Source: Streptomyces sp. ATexAB-D23 (GTDB lineage Bacteria; Actinomycetota; Actinomycetes; Streptomycetales; Streptomycetaceae). From it: a stretch of DNA of 64,000 bases. Numbering within the stretch: position 1 is the stretch's first letter; every line of letters starts with the position of its first letter. The notes beneath the pieces are model-generated. The model was not told the DNA's origin. It did no database searches and saw only the letters and a list, made by a program, of their open reading frames with translations. The stretch spans positions 62,076 through 126,075 of the forward strand of contig NZ_KB892007.1 in assembly GCF_000373645.1 (NCBI RefSeq). The letters run 5' to 3'. The translations under genes and the position numbers were made by a program. Below are positions 25,558 through 34,391 of the stretch, piece by piece.

Positions 25558-27678
25558 TCAGACGTCGATGCGCGAGCGGTCCAGCGTGGCCGCGGAGCTG
25601 GTGATGAACTCCTTGCGGGGTGCCACCTCATTGCCCATCAGCAGGTCGAAGACCTTCTCGGAGGACTCCAGGTCGCCGATGTTGATGCGCCGCAGCGTGC
25701 GGTGGCGGGGGTCCATCGTCGTCTCCGCCAGCTGGTCGGCGTCCATCTCGCCCAGACCCTTGTAGCGCTGGATGGAGTCCTTGTACCGGATGTTCTTGCG
25801 CTGGAGCTCCAGCAGGCGCTGCCGCAGCTCGTTGTCCGAGTACGTGTAGATGTACTTGTCCTGGCCCTTCTTCGGCTGGACCAGCTCGATCCGGTGGAGC
25901 GGGGGCACCGCGGCGAAGACCCGGCCCGCCTCGACCATCGGCCGCATGTACCGCTGGAAGAGCGTCAGCAGCAGGATGCGGATGTGGGCGCCGTCGACAT
26001 CGGCGTCGACCAGCAGGACGATCTTCCCGTACCGGGCGGCGTCGATGTCGAAGGTCCGCCCGGAGCCGGCTCCTATGACCTGGATGATCGCTCCGCACTC
26101 GGCGTTCTTCAGCATGTCGGAAACCGACGCCTTCTGAACGTTGAGAATCTTGCCGCGGATCGGCAGCAGTGCCTGGAATTCGCTGTTCCGGGCGAGCTTC
26201 GCCGTGCCGAGCGCGGAGTCGCCCTCCACGATGAACAGCTCGCTGCGCTCCACGTCGTCACTGCGGCAGTCGGCGAGCTTCGCCGGCAGCGAGGACGACT
26301 CCAGTGCCGTCTTGCGACGCTGGGCATCCTTGTGCTGGCGGGCCGCGATCCGCGTGCGGGCAGCCGCCACCGCCTTGTCCAGGACAGCCCGGGCTTGGGC
26401 CTTCGCGTCCCGCTTGGTGGAGGTGAGGAAGGCCTTGAGCTCCTTGGCCACGACATTGGCGACGATCCGGTTGGCCGCCGAGGTGCCGAGCACCTCCTTC
26501 GTCTGCCCCTCGAACTGCGGTTCCGCCAGGCGGACGGTCACGACCGCGGTGAGCCCCTCCAGCGCGTCGTCCTTGACGATGTCGTCCTCGGCCACGCGCA
26601 GCAGCTTCGCGGAGCGGAGCACCTCGTTGACCGTCTTGGTCACGGAGCGCTCGAATCCGCTCACGTGCGTACCGCCCTTGGGGGTGGCGATGATGTTGAC
26701 GAAGGACTTCAGGTTGGTCTCGTAGCCGGTGCCCCAGCGCATCGCGATGTCGACAGCCAGTTCCCGGGTGACCTCGGTCGCCGTCATGTGCCCGCGGTCG
26801 TCCAGGACGGGGACGGTCTCCTTGAAGGTGCCCTGCCCGGTCAGCCGCAGGACGTCGCAGACGGCCTTGTCCTGGGCGAGGTACTCGCAGAATTCGCTGA
26901 TGCCTCCGTCGAAGCGGAAGGTCTCCTCGGTCTTGCCCGCTCCGTCCAGGCCCCGCTCGTCGCGCACGACGATGGTGAGGCCGGGAACGAGGAAGGCCGT
27001 CTGGCGGGCCCGCTGGTGGAGCGTGTCGAGATTGAGCTTGGCGTCCTTGAGGAAGATCTGCCGGTCGGCCCAGTACCGCACTCTCGTGCCGGTACGTGCC
27101 TTCGGGACGCGCTTGCCCTTGAGCAGCCCGTTGGACGGGTCGAACGGGCTGTCCGGCCCCTGCTCGGTGAAGATGCCGGGGACGCCCCGCCGGAAGCTGA
27201 TCGAATGGGTCGCGCTGTTGCGGTCGACCTCGACGTCCAGCCGGGCGGACAGGGCGTTGACCACGGAAGCGCCGACGCCGTGCAGACCGCCCGACGCGGC
27301 GTAGGAACCGCCGCCGAACTTGCCCCCGGCGTGCAGCTTGGTCATCACGACCTCGACGCCCGAAAGGCCTGTCTTGGGCTCGACGTCGATCGGGATGCCC
27401 CGGCCGTTGTCACGGACCTCGACGGAGTTGTCGTCGTGGAGGATGACCTCGATGTGGTCGCAGTATCCGCCGAGGGCCTCGTCGACGGAGTTGTCGATGA
27501 TTTCCCAGAGGCAGTGCATCAGGCCGCGGCTGTCGGTGGACCCGATGTACATGCCAGGGCGTTTACGAACCGCTTCGAGCCCCTCAAGTACGAGCAGGTG
27601 CCGCGCGGTGTAGTTGGAACCGTCTCGGTCTGCTCCGGTCAGCAGCGCAGTGGACGGCACGGACGTATCGGCGGTCAC
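25558..27678 (-). CDS. parE: DNA topoisomerase IV subunit B
   Basis: 706 aa. GHKL ATPase domain (EIIDNSVDEALGG with the catalytic region; VRDNGRGIPIDV; GLHGVGASVVNALS), transducer domain, and Toprim domain (ELFIVEGDSALGTAK, LLPIRGKILNVQKA, DADVDGAHIRILLL). The length fits actinobacterial ParE and the subunit pairs with ParC at 13.3 kb. It is ATP-dependent and decatenates daughter chromosomes. The GTG start at 27678 has GAGGAGCG upstream; extended in-frame reading to 27858 lacks a ribosome site. Confidence 0.94.
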   Translation of the reverse strand: MTADTSVPSTALLTGADRDGSNYTARHLLVLEGLEAVRKRPGMYIGSTDSRGLMHCLWEIIDNSVDEALGGYCDHIEVILHDDNSVEVRDNGRGIPIDVEPKTGLSGVEVVMTKLHAGGKFGGGSYAASGGLHGVGASVVNALSARLDVEVDRNSATHSISFRRGVPGIFTEQGPDSPFDPSNGLLKGKRVPKARTGTRVRYWADRQIFLKDAKLNLDTLHQRARQTAFLVPGLTIVVRDERGLDGAGKTEETFRFDGGISEFCEYLAQDKAVCDVLRLTGQGTFKETVPVLDDRGHMTATEVTRELAVDIAMRWGTGYETNLKSFVNIIATPKGGTHVSGFERSVTKTVNEVLRSAKLLRVAEDDIVKDDALEGLTAVVTVRLAEPQFEGQTKEVLGTSAANRIVANVVAKELKAFLTSTKRDAKAQARAVLDKAVAAARTRIAARQHKDAQRRKTALESSSLPAKLADCRSDDVERSELFIVEGDSALGTAKLARNSEFQALLPIRGKILNVQKASVSDMLKNAECGAIIQVIGAGSGRTFDIDAARYGKIVLLVDADVDGAHIRILLLTLFQRYMRPMVEAGRVFAAVPPLHRIELVQPKKGQDKYIYTYSDNELRQRLLELQRKNIRYKDSIQRYKGLGEMDADQLAETTMDPRHRTLRRINIGDLESSEKVFDLLMGNEVAPRKEFITSSAATLDRSRIDV

Positions 27679-28112
27679 GCGGTTCGCTCCTCGCTGAATT
27701 TCATTTGGGGCCCAGTGGGTCACGGGCTCGGCTTCGGTTGCCGCTGTGAGGGTACCGAGGCCTGGTAGAGCGGGTGAAACGCCACCCAGGGAGAACCCCC
27801 AGACTAAACCAGGCTCGCATACGCGTTCGATCCCTCCTTGGAGTGACGTGCACATCACGTTCCCTTCCAGGCATGAACCATTTAGGCTCCGGGCACGTCC
27901 TCAAGAACAACCGGCAAGCCAGCCGGCCCGGACCGACCAAGCCCAGCAACGCGAAACCGTAGCGCCACGCAATACGGCACATTCGCCGCGAACCGGCAAC
28001 AGACAGCCATCCCGAGAAGAAGTTTCGAAGAAAAGCCACGAGCGGGAACGTTTTCGGCCTGGTTGGATGTTGACCCTGGTACGACAGCTCGTCGAGCTAG
28101 AGAAGAGGCGAC
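27679..28112. other. Intergenic region between divergent parE and DUF7455 genes
   Basis: 434 bp with no supported gene. It must contain both promoters. The only strong feature I see is the 16-bp palindrome at 27843-27858. A TTGACC hexamer at 28070 resembles a -35 element for the right-hand gene but has no well-spaced -10. Confidence 0.5.
27843..27858. promoter_or_regulatory. Palindromic operator candidate upstream of parE
   Basis: GTGACGTGCACATCAC is a 16-bp inverted repeat of the form GTGA-Y-GTGCAC-R-TCAC, with a single mismatched pair. It lies about 165 bp upstream of parE and 255 bp upstream of the DUF7455 gene. The outer GTGA/TCAC halves recall Crp/Fnr-type sites, although the spacing is not the canonical one. 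Confidence 0.45.
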
Positions 28113-28346
28113 GTGACTACTGTTCTGACCCCCGCGAGCCCGCTGACCGCAGCAGACCGCTGTGACCGTTGCGGCGCCCAGGCCTACCTGCGCGTCGTGC
28201 TCATCAGTGGCGGTGAACTGCTCTTCTGCGCCCACCACGGTCGCAAGTTCGAGCCGGAACTCAAGAAGATCGCCGCGGAAATACAGGATGAGACGGACCG
28301 ACTGACGGCCGTGCAGGCCCAAGCCGCCGAAGAGGAACAACACTGA
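28113..28346 (+). CDS. DUF7455 small zinc-ribbon-like protein
   Basis: 77 aa. A pair of Cys/His knuckles (DRCDRCGAQAYLR near residue 16 and LLFCAHHGRKF near residue 38) suggests one bound zinc, followed by a charged helix. It is small, soluble, and of unknown function. The GTG start at 28113 has AGAAGAGG upstream. Its neighbours are parE (divergent) and a protease gene (convergent). Confidence 0.85.
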   Translation: MTTVLTPASPLTAADRCDRCGAQAYLRVVLISGGELLFCAHHGRKFEPELKKIAAEIQDETDRLTAVQAQAAEEEQH

Positions 28347-28392
28347 CACCTCGCATCCACGACGAGCCAGGGGCCGGTCCCGGGACCGGCCG

Positions 28393-28426
28393 ACGGGCGG
28401 CTTCCCATGTGAGGGAAGCCGCCCGT
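28393..28426. terminator. Bidirectional terminator hairpin
   Basis: ACGGGCGGCTTCCC and its complement form a 14-bp stem with a 6-nt loop, between the convergent DUF7455 and protease genes. Confidence 0.8.
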
Positions 28427-28452
28427 TCTCGTACCTGCGGCGCCTGGGCCGG

Positions 28453-29283
28453 TCAGTCGTCGGCCGTCATCCACCCGATGGCGGCCGAGATCCGCGTGTA
28501 GACGCCGGGGCTCCCGGCGCGGCCGCAGCCGTTCCCCCAGGAAACCAGCCCGACAAGCCGCCCCTGGGCCACCAGAGGGCCTCCGCTGTCGCCCTGGCAG
28601 GCGTCGTACCCACCCTCGGGTTCGCCGGCGCAGAGCATGGACGAGGCGTCGTACGTGCCGGTCCTGCCGCCCGGGTAGGCCTGTTCGCAGGAGCTGTCGG
28701 GCATGATGCTCACCCCGGCGGACCTGAGTGACGACGCGTAGTCGCCGTACCCGGTCGTGTCACCCCAGCCGTAGACGGTCGCAGAGGTACCCGCCCGGTA
28801 CGCGGAGTCACCGCTCTCGGCCATGGGGATTGTGTCCTGCTCGGGCAGCGCCTCGGAGAGAGTGAGCACCGCGACGTCCCCGCTGTTGGTCGCGGCGTCG
28901 AACCCCGGGTTGACCCACGTCCCGCTCACCGGGATCTCCTTGCCGCCTGTGCCGTTGAGCTCGTCGCGGCCGGAAATGATCCGCAGGTCACTCACCTGGC
29001 CCACATCGGTGCCCAGCGCCTCCCGGCTCAGGCAGTGCGCGGCCGTGAGCACCTTCTTCGGTTCCACCACGACACCGCCGCAGAACTGACCGGCCCGGGT
29101 ACCCCCGAACCGGTCACGGCTGGAGAGAGCCACCACCCACGGGCTGTCCGCGACGTGCGCGGGCCTGCCCCCGATGATGATGCTGTCCGCAACCGCTGTG
29201 GCGGGGGACGCAAGCGGTATCACGGCCGTGGCGGCGGCAAGGGCGAGCGCCCCGGTCATGGTGCGGACGACGGTGCGGGACAT
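28453..29283 (-). CDS. Secreted trypsin-like serine protease (S1 family)
   Basis: 276 aa. Signal peptide of about 32 residues (MSRTVVRTMTGALALAAATA...AVA). The mature chain starts near SIIIGGRPA, the classical Ile-Ile-Gly-Gly zymogen activation site. The catalytic triad is visible as His in LTAAHC, Asp in NSGDVAVL and Ser in CQGDSGGP. Paired Cys suggest disulfide bonds. Asp in GGYDACQGDSGG, six residues before the catalytic Ser, predicts trypsin-like cleavage after Arg/Lys. Extracellular. It is separated from hrdB by a very strong terminator. Confidence 0.93.
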   Translation of the reverse strand: MSRTVVRTMTGALALAAATAVIPLASPATAVADSIIIGGRPAHVADSPWVVALSSRDRFGGTRAGQFCGGVVVEPKKVLTAAHCLSREALGTDVGQVSDLRIISGRDELNGTGGKEIPVSGTWVNPGFDAATNSGDVAVLTLSEALPEQDTIPMAESGDSAYRAGTSATVYGWGDTTGYGDYASSLRSAGVSIMPDSSCEQAYPGGRTGTYDASSMLCAGEPEGGYDACQGDSGGPLVAQGRLVGLVSWGNGCGRAGSPGVYTRISAAIGWMTADD

Positions 29284-29380
29284 GCGTACTCCTGACTCTG
29301 TGATGGATGGTGCCTACCCAGAGTCATTCCGCCGACCCCTACGCGCATCCGCGCGCCCCGCGAGGAAGCGAAGGACACGA

Positions 29381-29438
29381 ACGTACGAGAGCGAGGGCCC
29401 GGCTCCCCTCGGGGATCCGGGCCCTCGCTCTCGTACGT
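29381..29438. terminator. Strong terminator after hrdB
   Basis: A 22-bp perfect stem beginning ACGTACGAGAGCGAGGGCCC, with a 14-nt loop, lies 13 bp beyond the hrdB stop on the minus strand. It insulates the protease gene from hrdB read-through. Confidence 0.85.
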
Positions 29439-29450
29439 GCTGCCGTCGAC

Positions 29451-30995
29451 CTAGTCGAGGTAGTCCCGCAGGACCTGCGACCGCGACGGGTGGCGGAGCT
29501 TCGACATCGTCTTCGACTCGATCTGCCGGATGCGCTCGCGCGTCACGCCGTAGACCTTGCCGATCTCGTCCAGTGTCTTCGGCTGCCCGTCGGTGAGGCC
29601 GAAGCGCATGGAGACCACGCCCGCCTCACGCTCGGACAGGGTGTCGAGAACCGAGTGCAGCTGCTCCTGGAGAAGCGTGAAGCTCACCGCGTCGGCCGGT
29701 ACGACCGCCTCGGAGTCCTCGATCAGGTCGCCGAACTCGCTGTCCCCGTCCTCACCCAGCGGGGTGTGCAGGGAGATCGGCTCGCGCCCGTACTTCTGGA
29801 CCTCGATGACCTTCTCGGGGGTCATGTCGAGTTCCTTGGCCAGCTCCTCCGGGGTGGGCTCTCGGCCCAGGTCCTGGAGCATCTGGCGCTGGACGCGCGC
29901 GAGCTTGTTGATGACCTCGACCATGTGCACCGGGATACGGATGGTGCGGGCCTGGTCGGCCATGGCACGGGTGATCGCCTGACGGATCCACCAGGTGGCG
30001 TACGTGGAGAACTTGTAGCCCTTGGTGTAGTCGAACTTCTCGACCGCGCGGATCAGACCGAGGTTGCCCTCCTGGATCAGGTCCAGGAAGAGCATGCCGC
30101 GACCTGTGTAACGCTTGGCCAGAGAGACCACGAGGCGGAGGTTGGCCTCCAGCAGGTGGTTCTTGGCCCGGCGGCCGTCCTCGGCGATGATCTCCAGCTC
30201 GCGCTTGAGCTTGGGAGCGAGCTTGTCGGCGTTCGCCAGCTTGTCCTCGGCGAACAGACCCGCCTCGATCCGCTTGGCGAGCTCGACCTCCTGCTCGGCG
30301 TTGAGGAGGGGGACCTTGCCGATCTGCTTCAGGTAGTCCTTGACCGGGTCGGCCGTGGCGCCGGCGACGGCGACCTGCTGCGCGGGCGCGTCGTCCTCGT
30401 CGTCGTCGGAGAGGACGAAGCCCTTGTTCTCGCCCTCGCCCTCCTCTTCCTCGCCCTTGCCGGCCTTGACCTCCTCGACGACGTCATCGCCGTCGAGAAT
30501 CTCCTCGTCCTGCTTGCCGGCCTTCTTCGAGGCCGTCTTCTTGGCCGCCGTCTTCTTCACGGCGGTCTTCTTGGCCGCCGTCTTCTTGGCTGCCGCCTTC
30601 TTCGCGGGCGCGGCTGCGGGGGCTTCCTCGGCCGGGTCCGCGGCCTGGGCGGACGGGGCGGCGGGCGCCGCGACCGTCCGGGTCACCGTCGTCTTGGCCG
30701 CGACGGTCTTGGTGGCGGTGCGCTTGACCGGGCTCTTCGCTGCAACGCTCTTGCGGGCGCGCTTCGACGGCTCCGCGGCACTGACCATCAGCGTCACACC
30801 CTCTTCCTCGAGGATCTGGTTGAGGCTGCGCAGAACGTTCTTCCACTGGGTTGGCGGAATCTGGTCAGCCTCGAAGGCCCGACGCACGTCATCGCCGGCG
30901 ATCTGCCCATCAGCCTTTCCCCGCTCGATGAGCGCCATCACAGATTCGGACTCGGCGATCTCCGGCGGGAGCGTACGGGATGTGCTGGCCGACAC
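29451..30995 (-). CDS. hrdB: Principal RNA polymerase sigma factor
   Basis: 514 aa, close to the known length of Streptomyces HrdB. Order: sigma region 1.1-like N-terminus; an unusual linker with Lys/Ala repeats (KKTAAKK, about residues 125-165) followed by an acidic block (about 180-205); region 1.2 ([16 protein letters not shown]); region 2 ([55 protein letters not shown]); region 3; region 4 with the [24 protein letters not shown]. The GTG at 30995 has GAGAGG about 6 nt upstream. It is essential for vegetative transcription. WhiH lies just upstream on the same strand. Confidence 0.96.
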   Translation of the reverse strand: MSASTSRTLPPEIAESESVMALIERGKADGQIAGDDVRRAFEADQIPPTQWKNVLRSLNQILEEEGVTLMVSAAEPSKRARKSVAAKSPVKRTATKTVAAKTTVTRTVAAPAAPSAQAADPAEEAPAAAPAKKAAAKKTAAKKTAVKKTAAKKTASKKAGKQDEEILDGDDVVEEVKAGKGEEEEGEGENKGFVLSDDDEDDAPAQQVAVAGATADPVKDYLKQIGKVPLLNAEQEVELAKRIEAGLFAEDKLANADKLAPKLKRELEIIAEDGRRAKNHLLEANLRLVVSLAKRYTGRGMLFLDLIQEGNLGLIRAVEKFDYTKGYKFSTYATWWIRQAITRAMADQARTIRIPVHMVEVINKLARVQRQMLQDLGREPTPEELAKELDMTPEKVIEVQKYGREPISLHTPLGEDGDSEFGDLIEDSEAVVPADAVSFTLLQEQLHSVLDTLSEREAGVVSMRFGLTDGQPKTLDEIGKVYGVTRERIRQIESKTMSKLRHPSRSQVLRDYLD

Positions 30996-31113
30996 GAACA
31001 ACCTCTCGGAACGATGGAAACGGCTTCCGGTCCGGCCCGGAGAGGGCTGGAACCGACGACCGCCGGGCGGGAAATGCACCGACGGCGCGGGCTAGGCCTC
31101 AGAACTGCACAGC

Positions 31114-31136
31114 GCCCTGAACGACTGCTGTATTCC
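31114..31136 (-). promoter_or_regulatory. Possible stress (SigR-like) promoter of hrdB
   Basis: On the minus strand GGAAT (31136-31132) is followed after 18 bp by GCTG. SigR promoters have GGAAT-N18/19-GTT, so only the -35 part fits well. hrdB is recalled to have a SigR-dependent promoter in S. coelicolor, which is why the motif is worth marking. The remaining ~320-bp gap between whiH and hrdB otherwise shows only the whiH terminator. Confidence 0.3.
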
Positions 31137-31256
31137 TTCTGCGACGGTCACCTCTTAAGTCATCGCGCTGTTTCGAGGAGTGTTACGTCCGTTCCGCGTG
31201 GCCCGAGTCACACCCCATTTGCGATGAACACGACCAAGGCGACATCTCTCCGCCCC

Positions 31257-31287
31257 TGCGCCGCCGGATCACCGGGGTCCGGCGGCA
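31257..31287. terminator. Probable whiH terminator
   Basis: TGCGCCGCCGGA and TCCGGCGGCA pair around a short loop, 31 bp beyond the whiH stop on the minus strand. There is no clear T run. Confidence 0.5.
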
Positions 31288-31317
31288 CGTGACGCGTACA
31301 CCCTGCCCGTGCCGCGG

Positions 31318-32205
31318 TCAGTGCTCGCGCGGCGCCGGTACCACTCGCTCCACCTCGTGGTGGCCCACCAGCAGCTGGCGCATGGACGCCTCGGCGCCCG
31401 CGGAGTCACCGGACGCGAGAGCCTCGACGATGCGCGCGTGCAGGGCGACGGACGCGTCGCTGGGCCGGTCACAGGCGGTGGCCGGTCCTCCGGAAACCTG
31501 CAGTGCGGCGGAGACGATTCCGGAAAGATGCTCCAGCATGCGGTTGCCCGCGGCCTGGATGAGCAGGGAGTGGAACTCGGCGTCGGCTCGGGCACACGTG
31601 ATCATGTCGCCCTGCCCGAGCGCGTGCCCCATGATCTCGACCATGTCAACAAGACGCTGCTGAAGGTCTTCACGCCCGTGCCCGGCGGCCAGGCGAGCGG
31701 CGAGCGGTTCGATCGTCCAGCGAAGATCACCCAGCTCGCGACGCTGGTCGTCGCGCTGCGGACCGAAGGCACGCCATTCGATGATGTCGGGGTCGAGCAG
31801 ATTCCAGTCACTGACCGGCCGCACCCGCGTGCCCACGTTGGGGCGGGCGCTGACCAGCCCCTTGGCCTCAAGCACGCGGAGGGATTCCCGCACGACGGTC
31901 CTGGAAACCTCGAAACGCTGGCCGATCTCCTCCGGCACCAACGGGCGGTCCGCGCCGAGGTCACCGGAGACGATCATCTGTCCCAGCTGCTGAACAAGTT
32001 GGCCGTGCAGCCCGCGGCCACGGCTGGCCGATCCCCGTCGGCCCACCCGGCCGAGCTCGGAATCAGGACCGTCCCAGGAACGCACCGCGGCGCGCTCGCC
32101 GGCCGGCGCCTCCGCGTAGGGGTAACGGTCGAGTTCACCCGGGCCGGCGAGGCCGGAATCGGCGGAGCGGGCGGTGGTCATCATGGTGTGCGCAAGGGTA
32201 CTCAC
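31318..32205 (-). CDS. whiH: Sporulation regulator WhiH (GntR/FadR family)
   Basis: 295 aa, the length I recall for WhiH. A Streptomyces-specific N-terminal extension (STLAHTMMTTARSADSGLAGPGELDRYPYAEAP) precedes the GntR HTH (LVPEEIGQRFEVSRTVVRESLRVLEAKGLVSARPNVGTRV, about 80-125) and an FCD ligand domain. It is needed for septation of aerial hyphae in S. coelicolor. Position next to hrdB agrees with that assignment. The GTG at 32205 has only an AGGA very close to it; a sigma-WhiG-like promoter ends about 8 bp upstream, so the transcript may be leaderless. Confidence 0.9.
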   Translation of the reverse strand: MSTLAHTMMTTARSADSGLAGPGELDRYPYAEAPAGERAAVRSWDGPDSELGRVGRRGSASRGRGLHGQLVQQLGQMIVSGDLGADRPLVPEEIGQRFEVSRTVVRESLRVLEAKGLVSARPNVGTRVRPVSDWNLLDPDIIEWRAFGPQRDDQRRELGDLRWTIEPLAARLAAGHGREDLQQRLVDMVEIMGHALGQGDMITCARADAEFHSLLIQAAGNRMLEHLSGIVSAALQVSGGPATACDRPSDASVALHARIVEALASGDSAGAEASMRQLLVGHHEVERVVPAPREH

Positions 32206-32212
32206 GCATCCT

Positions 32213-32240
32213 TTGTCGGCGGGTCTCAGCCGCCCCTTGA
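32213..32240 (-). promoter_or_regulatory. Sigma-WhiG-type promoter of whiH
   Basis: On the minus strand TCAA (32240-32237), a 16-bp spacer, and GCCGACAA (32220-32213) match the WhiG/FliA consensus TAAA-N15/16-GCCGATAA with one change in each box. A start point 7-8 bp downstream would coincide with the whiH GTG. Confidence 0.65.
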
Positions 32241-32364
32241 GGTCTTTGCTGAAAAGCACACGAAAGGGTGATCGCCACCTGCCCCTCAATTGACGCCTTA
32301 CTGGTATAAACAGGGCATTTCAAAAGGGGTTACGAGGCCCCCTCCCTCCCGGCACTCCCTGTGA

Positions 32365-34164
32365 TCACCAACGGACCCTCCCGCGGAGGCCGGTGAACAG
32401 ATACGCGCAGATGAGGACCGACAACGACAGGGCCAGGGCAGCCCCCACGGGATGCGCCACAAGTCGCACGACGGCCAGCAGCCACCGGTCCGCCTCCTGC
32501 GGCCACTGGAGCCAGGCCAGCTCCCGCAGCCGTCCCGGAAGTCCGGTCACCGAACGCATGGTCGACCCCTTGGGCATCCGCTCGACCAGCGGCACCACCA
32601 GTACGGGTACGGCGAGTACGGCGGCGATTCCCGCAGCCGTCACCCGGAAGATGCCGGCGGCCAGCAGCCCGGCCCAGGCGCACCCGACAGTCAGACCGGA
32701 CCAACTCACCGCCAGGGACACCGCATTCGCCGGAACCCGGAGCAAGTCCCCGCCGTACACGACCCGAAGGGACTCCGCCGAGGTCAGCACGACGACCAGC
32801 GCCAGCAGGAGAGCGACGCCCCCGGAGACGGCGAGCTTGGCAAGGAGCAGGCCGAGCCTGCGGGGCACCGCGCCCCGGCCCGCGGCGAGCGCCGGGTATC
32901 GGAACTCGTCACCGAAGGACAGCGCACCGAGCAGCCCCGCCCCGAGCGCGGCGGGCGGGAGCGGCAGCAGCGAGGGCCAGGCAGCGAGCACGTCGGGCAG
33001 CGGGGTGCGGCCGTCGCGGGCCAGCAGCACGGAGAGCCCGACGGAGGCGGCCAGGACGACGGCCATGACCACGGTCGTGGTCCGCACACCGAACAGGCGG
33101 CGCAGTTCGTAACGCACCGGCCGCAGTGGCCCACGGGCCGGGCGCCGCCTGATCGGTGGCGGCAGCTCGCCGCGCGCGACGGCCACGCCGGGGCCCGCAA
33201 CGGCGCGCGACGCATCGGCCTTGGGCTCATCGACGTCGGCCGGGGGTCCGCAGCCCTGGGCCGCGGACCCGGCGGCCCCGCCGACAGGGGCCGTGTCGCC
33301 GACCTCGTCGGCGAGCTGGTGGACGGGTAGCCCATGGCGGAACGCCGTATCACCGACCTCCGCGCAGCTGCTGCCGTACACGGACAGCCGGCTGCCGTCG
33401 GCCTCGGCGACGACTTCGACGGACCGCCGGGCGGCCCGCGCCTCCCGGCTCACGAGCGCGGCGAGGCGTGCGGCGTGCGGGGAGCGGACGGCTACGCGGG
33501 GCCGCAGTCTGGTACGGGAGAAGGCCGCACCGTCCTGGTCCGCGACCAGGCGCCCGGCATCGATGGTCACCACATGACCGGCCGTACGCGCGGCCTCCTT
33601 GGGGTCGCTGGTGGTGAACAGGACGGTGCCGCCACCCTCGGCGTGGGAACGCAGCATCCCGTGCAGCCAGTCGGCGTCCCGTGGCGCCAGCCCCTCCACG
33701 GGATCGTCCAGGAGAAGCGCGTGCGGGTCGCCGAGCAGCGCGCAGGCGAGGGAAAGCCGGCGGTCCATGGCGAGGGAGAGCGCGCCGATGCGCTGGTCCC
33801 CCAGACCGTCCAGCCCCACCATGTCGAGCAACTCGTCCGCTCGGGAGACGGGCACTCCGGCCGCTGCGCAGAGCATGCGCAGCTGCCCCCGAGCCGTCCG
33901 GGCCGGATGCCCCGGCACGTCCCCCAGCACCACGCCCACCTCACCGGCCGGGCGCGGGAGGCTGTGCAGCGGGCGTCCCCGGAAGTAGGTGATGCCCCGG
34001 CCCGGATCGAGTTCGAGCATCAACCGCAGAGCCGCGGTCTTACCTGAACCCGGCGCCCCCAGAAGCGCGGTGACGCAACCGGGCCCCGCGTCGAACGTGA
34101 GGTCGTCCACGACGGGCGTGTGTCCACGGGGGCGGGTGCTGGTGAGTCCGATGGCCTGGAGCAT
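32365..34164 (-). CDS. One-chain ABC transporter protein (ATPase fused to membrane domain) with degenerate motifs
   Basis: 599 aa. N-terminal ATPase (about 1-220): Walker A LLGAPGSGKT at 34-43. The signature region reads LSLAMDRRLSLA instead of LSGGQ. Walker B is ALLLDDPVEGL, with Asp at the position normally held by the catalytic Glu, and the H-loop His is replaced (FTTSDPKEA). A Pro/Ala-rich linker (about 300-345) leads to about six membrane helices (about 365-590). The ATPase-first order and the weakened motifs suggest slow or regulated hydrolysis. Substrate unknown. It lies between whiH and the NUDIX gene on the same strand. Confidence 0.78.
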   Translation of the reverse strand: MLQAIGLTSTRPRGHTPVVDDLTFDAGPGCVTALLGAPGSGKTAALRLMLELDPGRGITYFRGRPLHSLPRPAGEVGVVLGDVPGHPARTARGQLRMLCAAAGVPVSRADELLDMVGLDGLGDQRIGALSLAMDRRLSLACALLGDPHALLLDDPVEGLAPRDADWLHGMLRSHAEGGGTVLFTTSDPKEAARTAGHVVTIDAGRLVADQDGAAFSRTRLRPRVAVRSPHAARLAALVSREARAARRSVEVVAEADGSRLSVYGSSCAEVGDTAFRHGLPVHQLADEVGDTAPVGGAAGSAAQGCGPPADVDEPKADASRAVAGPGVAVARGELPPPIRRRPARGPLRPVRYELRRLFGVRTTTVVMAVVLAASVGLSVLLARDGRTPLPDVLAAWPSLLPLPPAALGAGLLGALSFGDEFRYPALAAGRGAVPRRLGLLLAKLAVSGGVALLLALVVVLTSAESLRVVYGGDLLRVPANAVSLAVSWSGLTVGCAWAGLLAAGIFRVTAAGIAAVLAVPVLVVPLVERMPKGSTMRSVTGLPGRLRELAWLQWPQEADRWLLAVVRLVAHPVGAALALSLSVLICAYLFTGLRGRVRW

Positions 34165-34391
34165 CGCTTCTCTCGCAGGGAATGGGACGGCGAAAGCGCG
34201 GCCGCCCGGCGGCGAGTGAGTACCGCAGCACGATAACCCGACATATAGGATTTTCTGCGTAACACGGGGCGTGCGGCGTTCCGGAATGCTCCAGACGTTC
34301 TGGATACTCCGTACCTACCCGCTCACCGGCCGGCCCCTTTCCGGCCTCGCTCCTCCCCTGCCCCCGCCCGTGCTTCCCGCGTGGCCGCCCG

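Noticed and set aside
28070..28103. TTGACC followed by TAGAGA as a promoter for the DUF7455 gene
   Set aside because: The 22-bp spacing is too long for a standard vegetative promoter.
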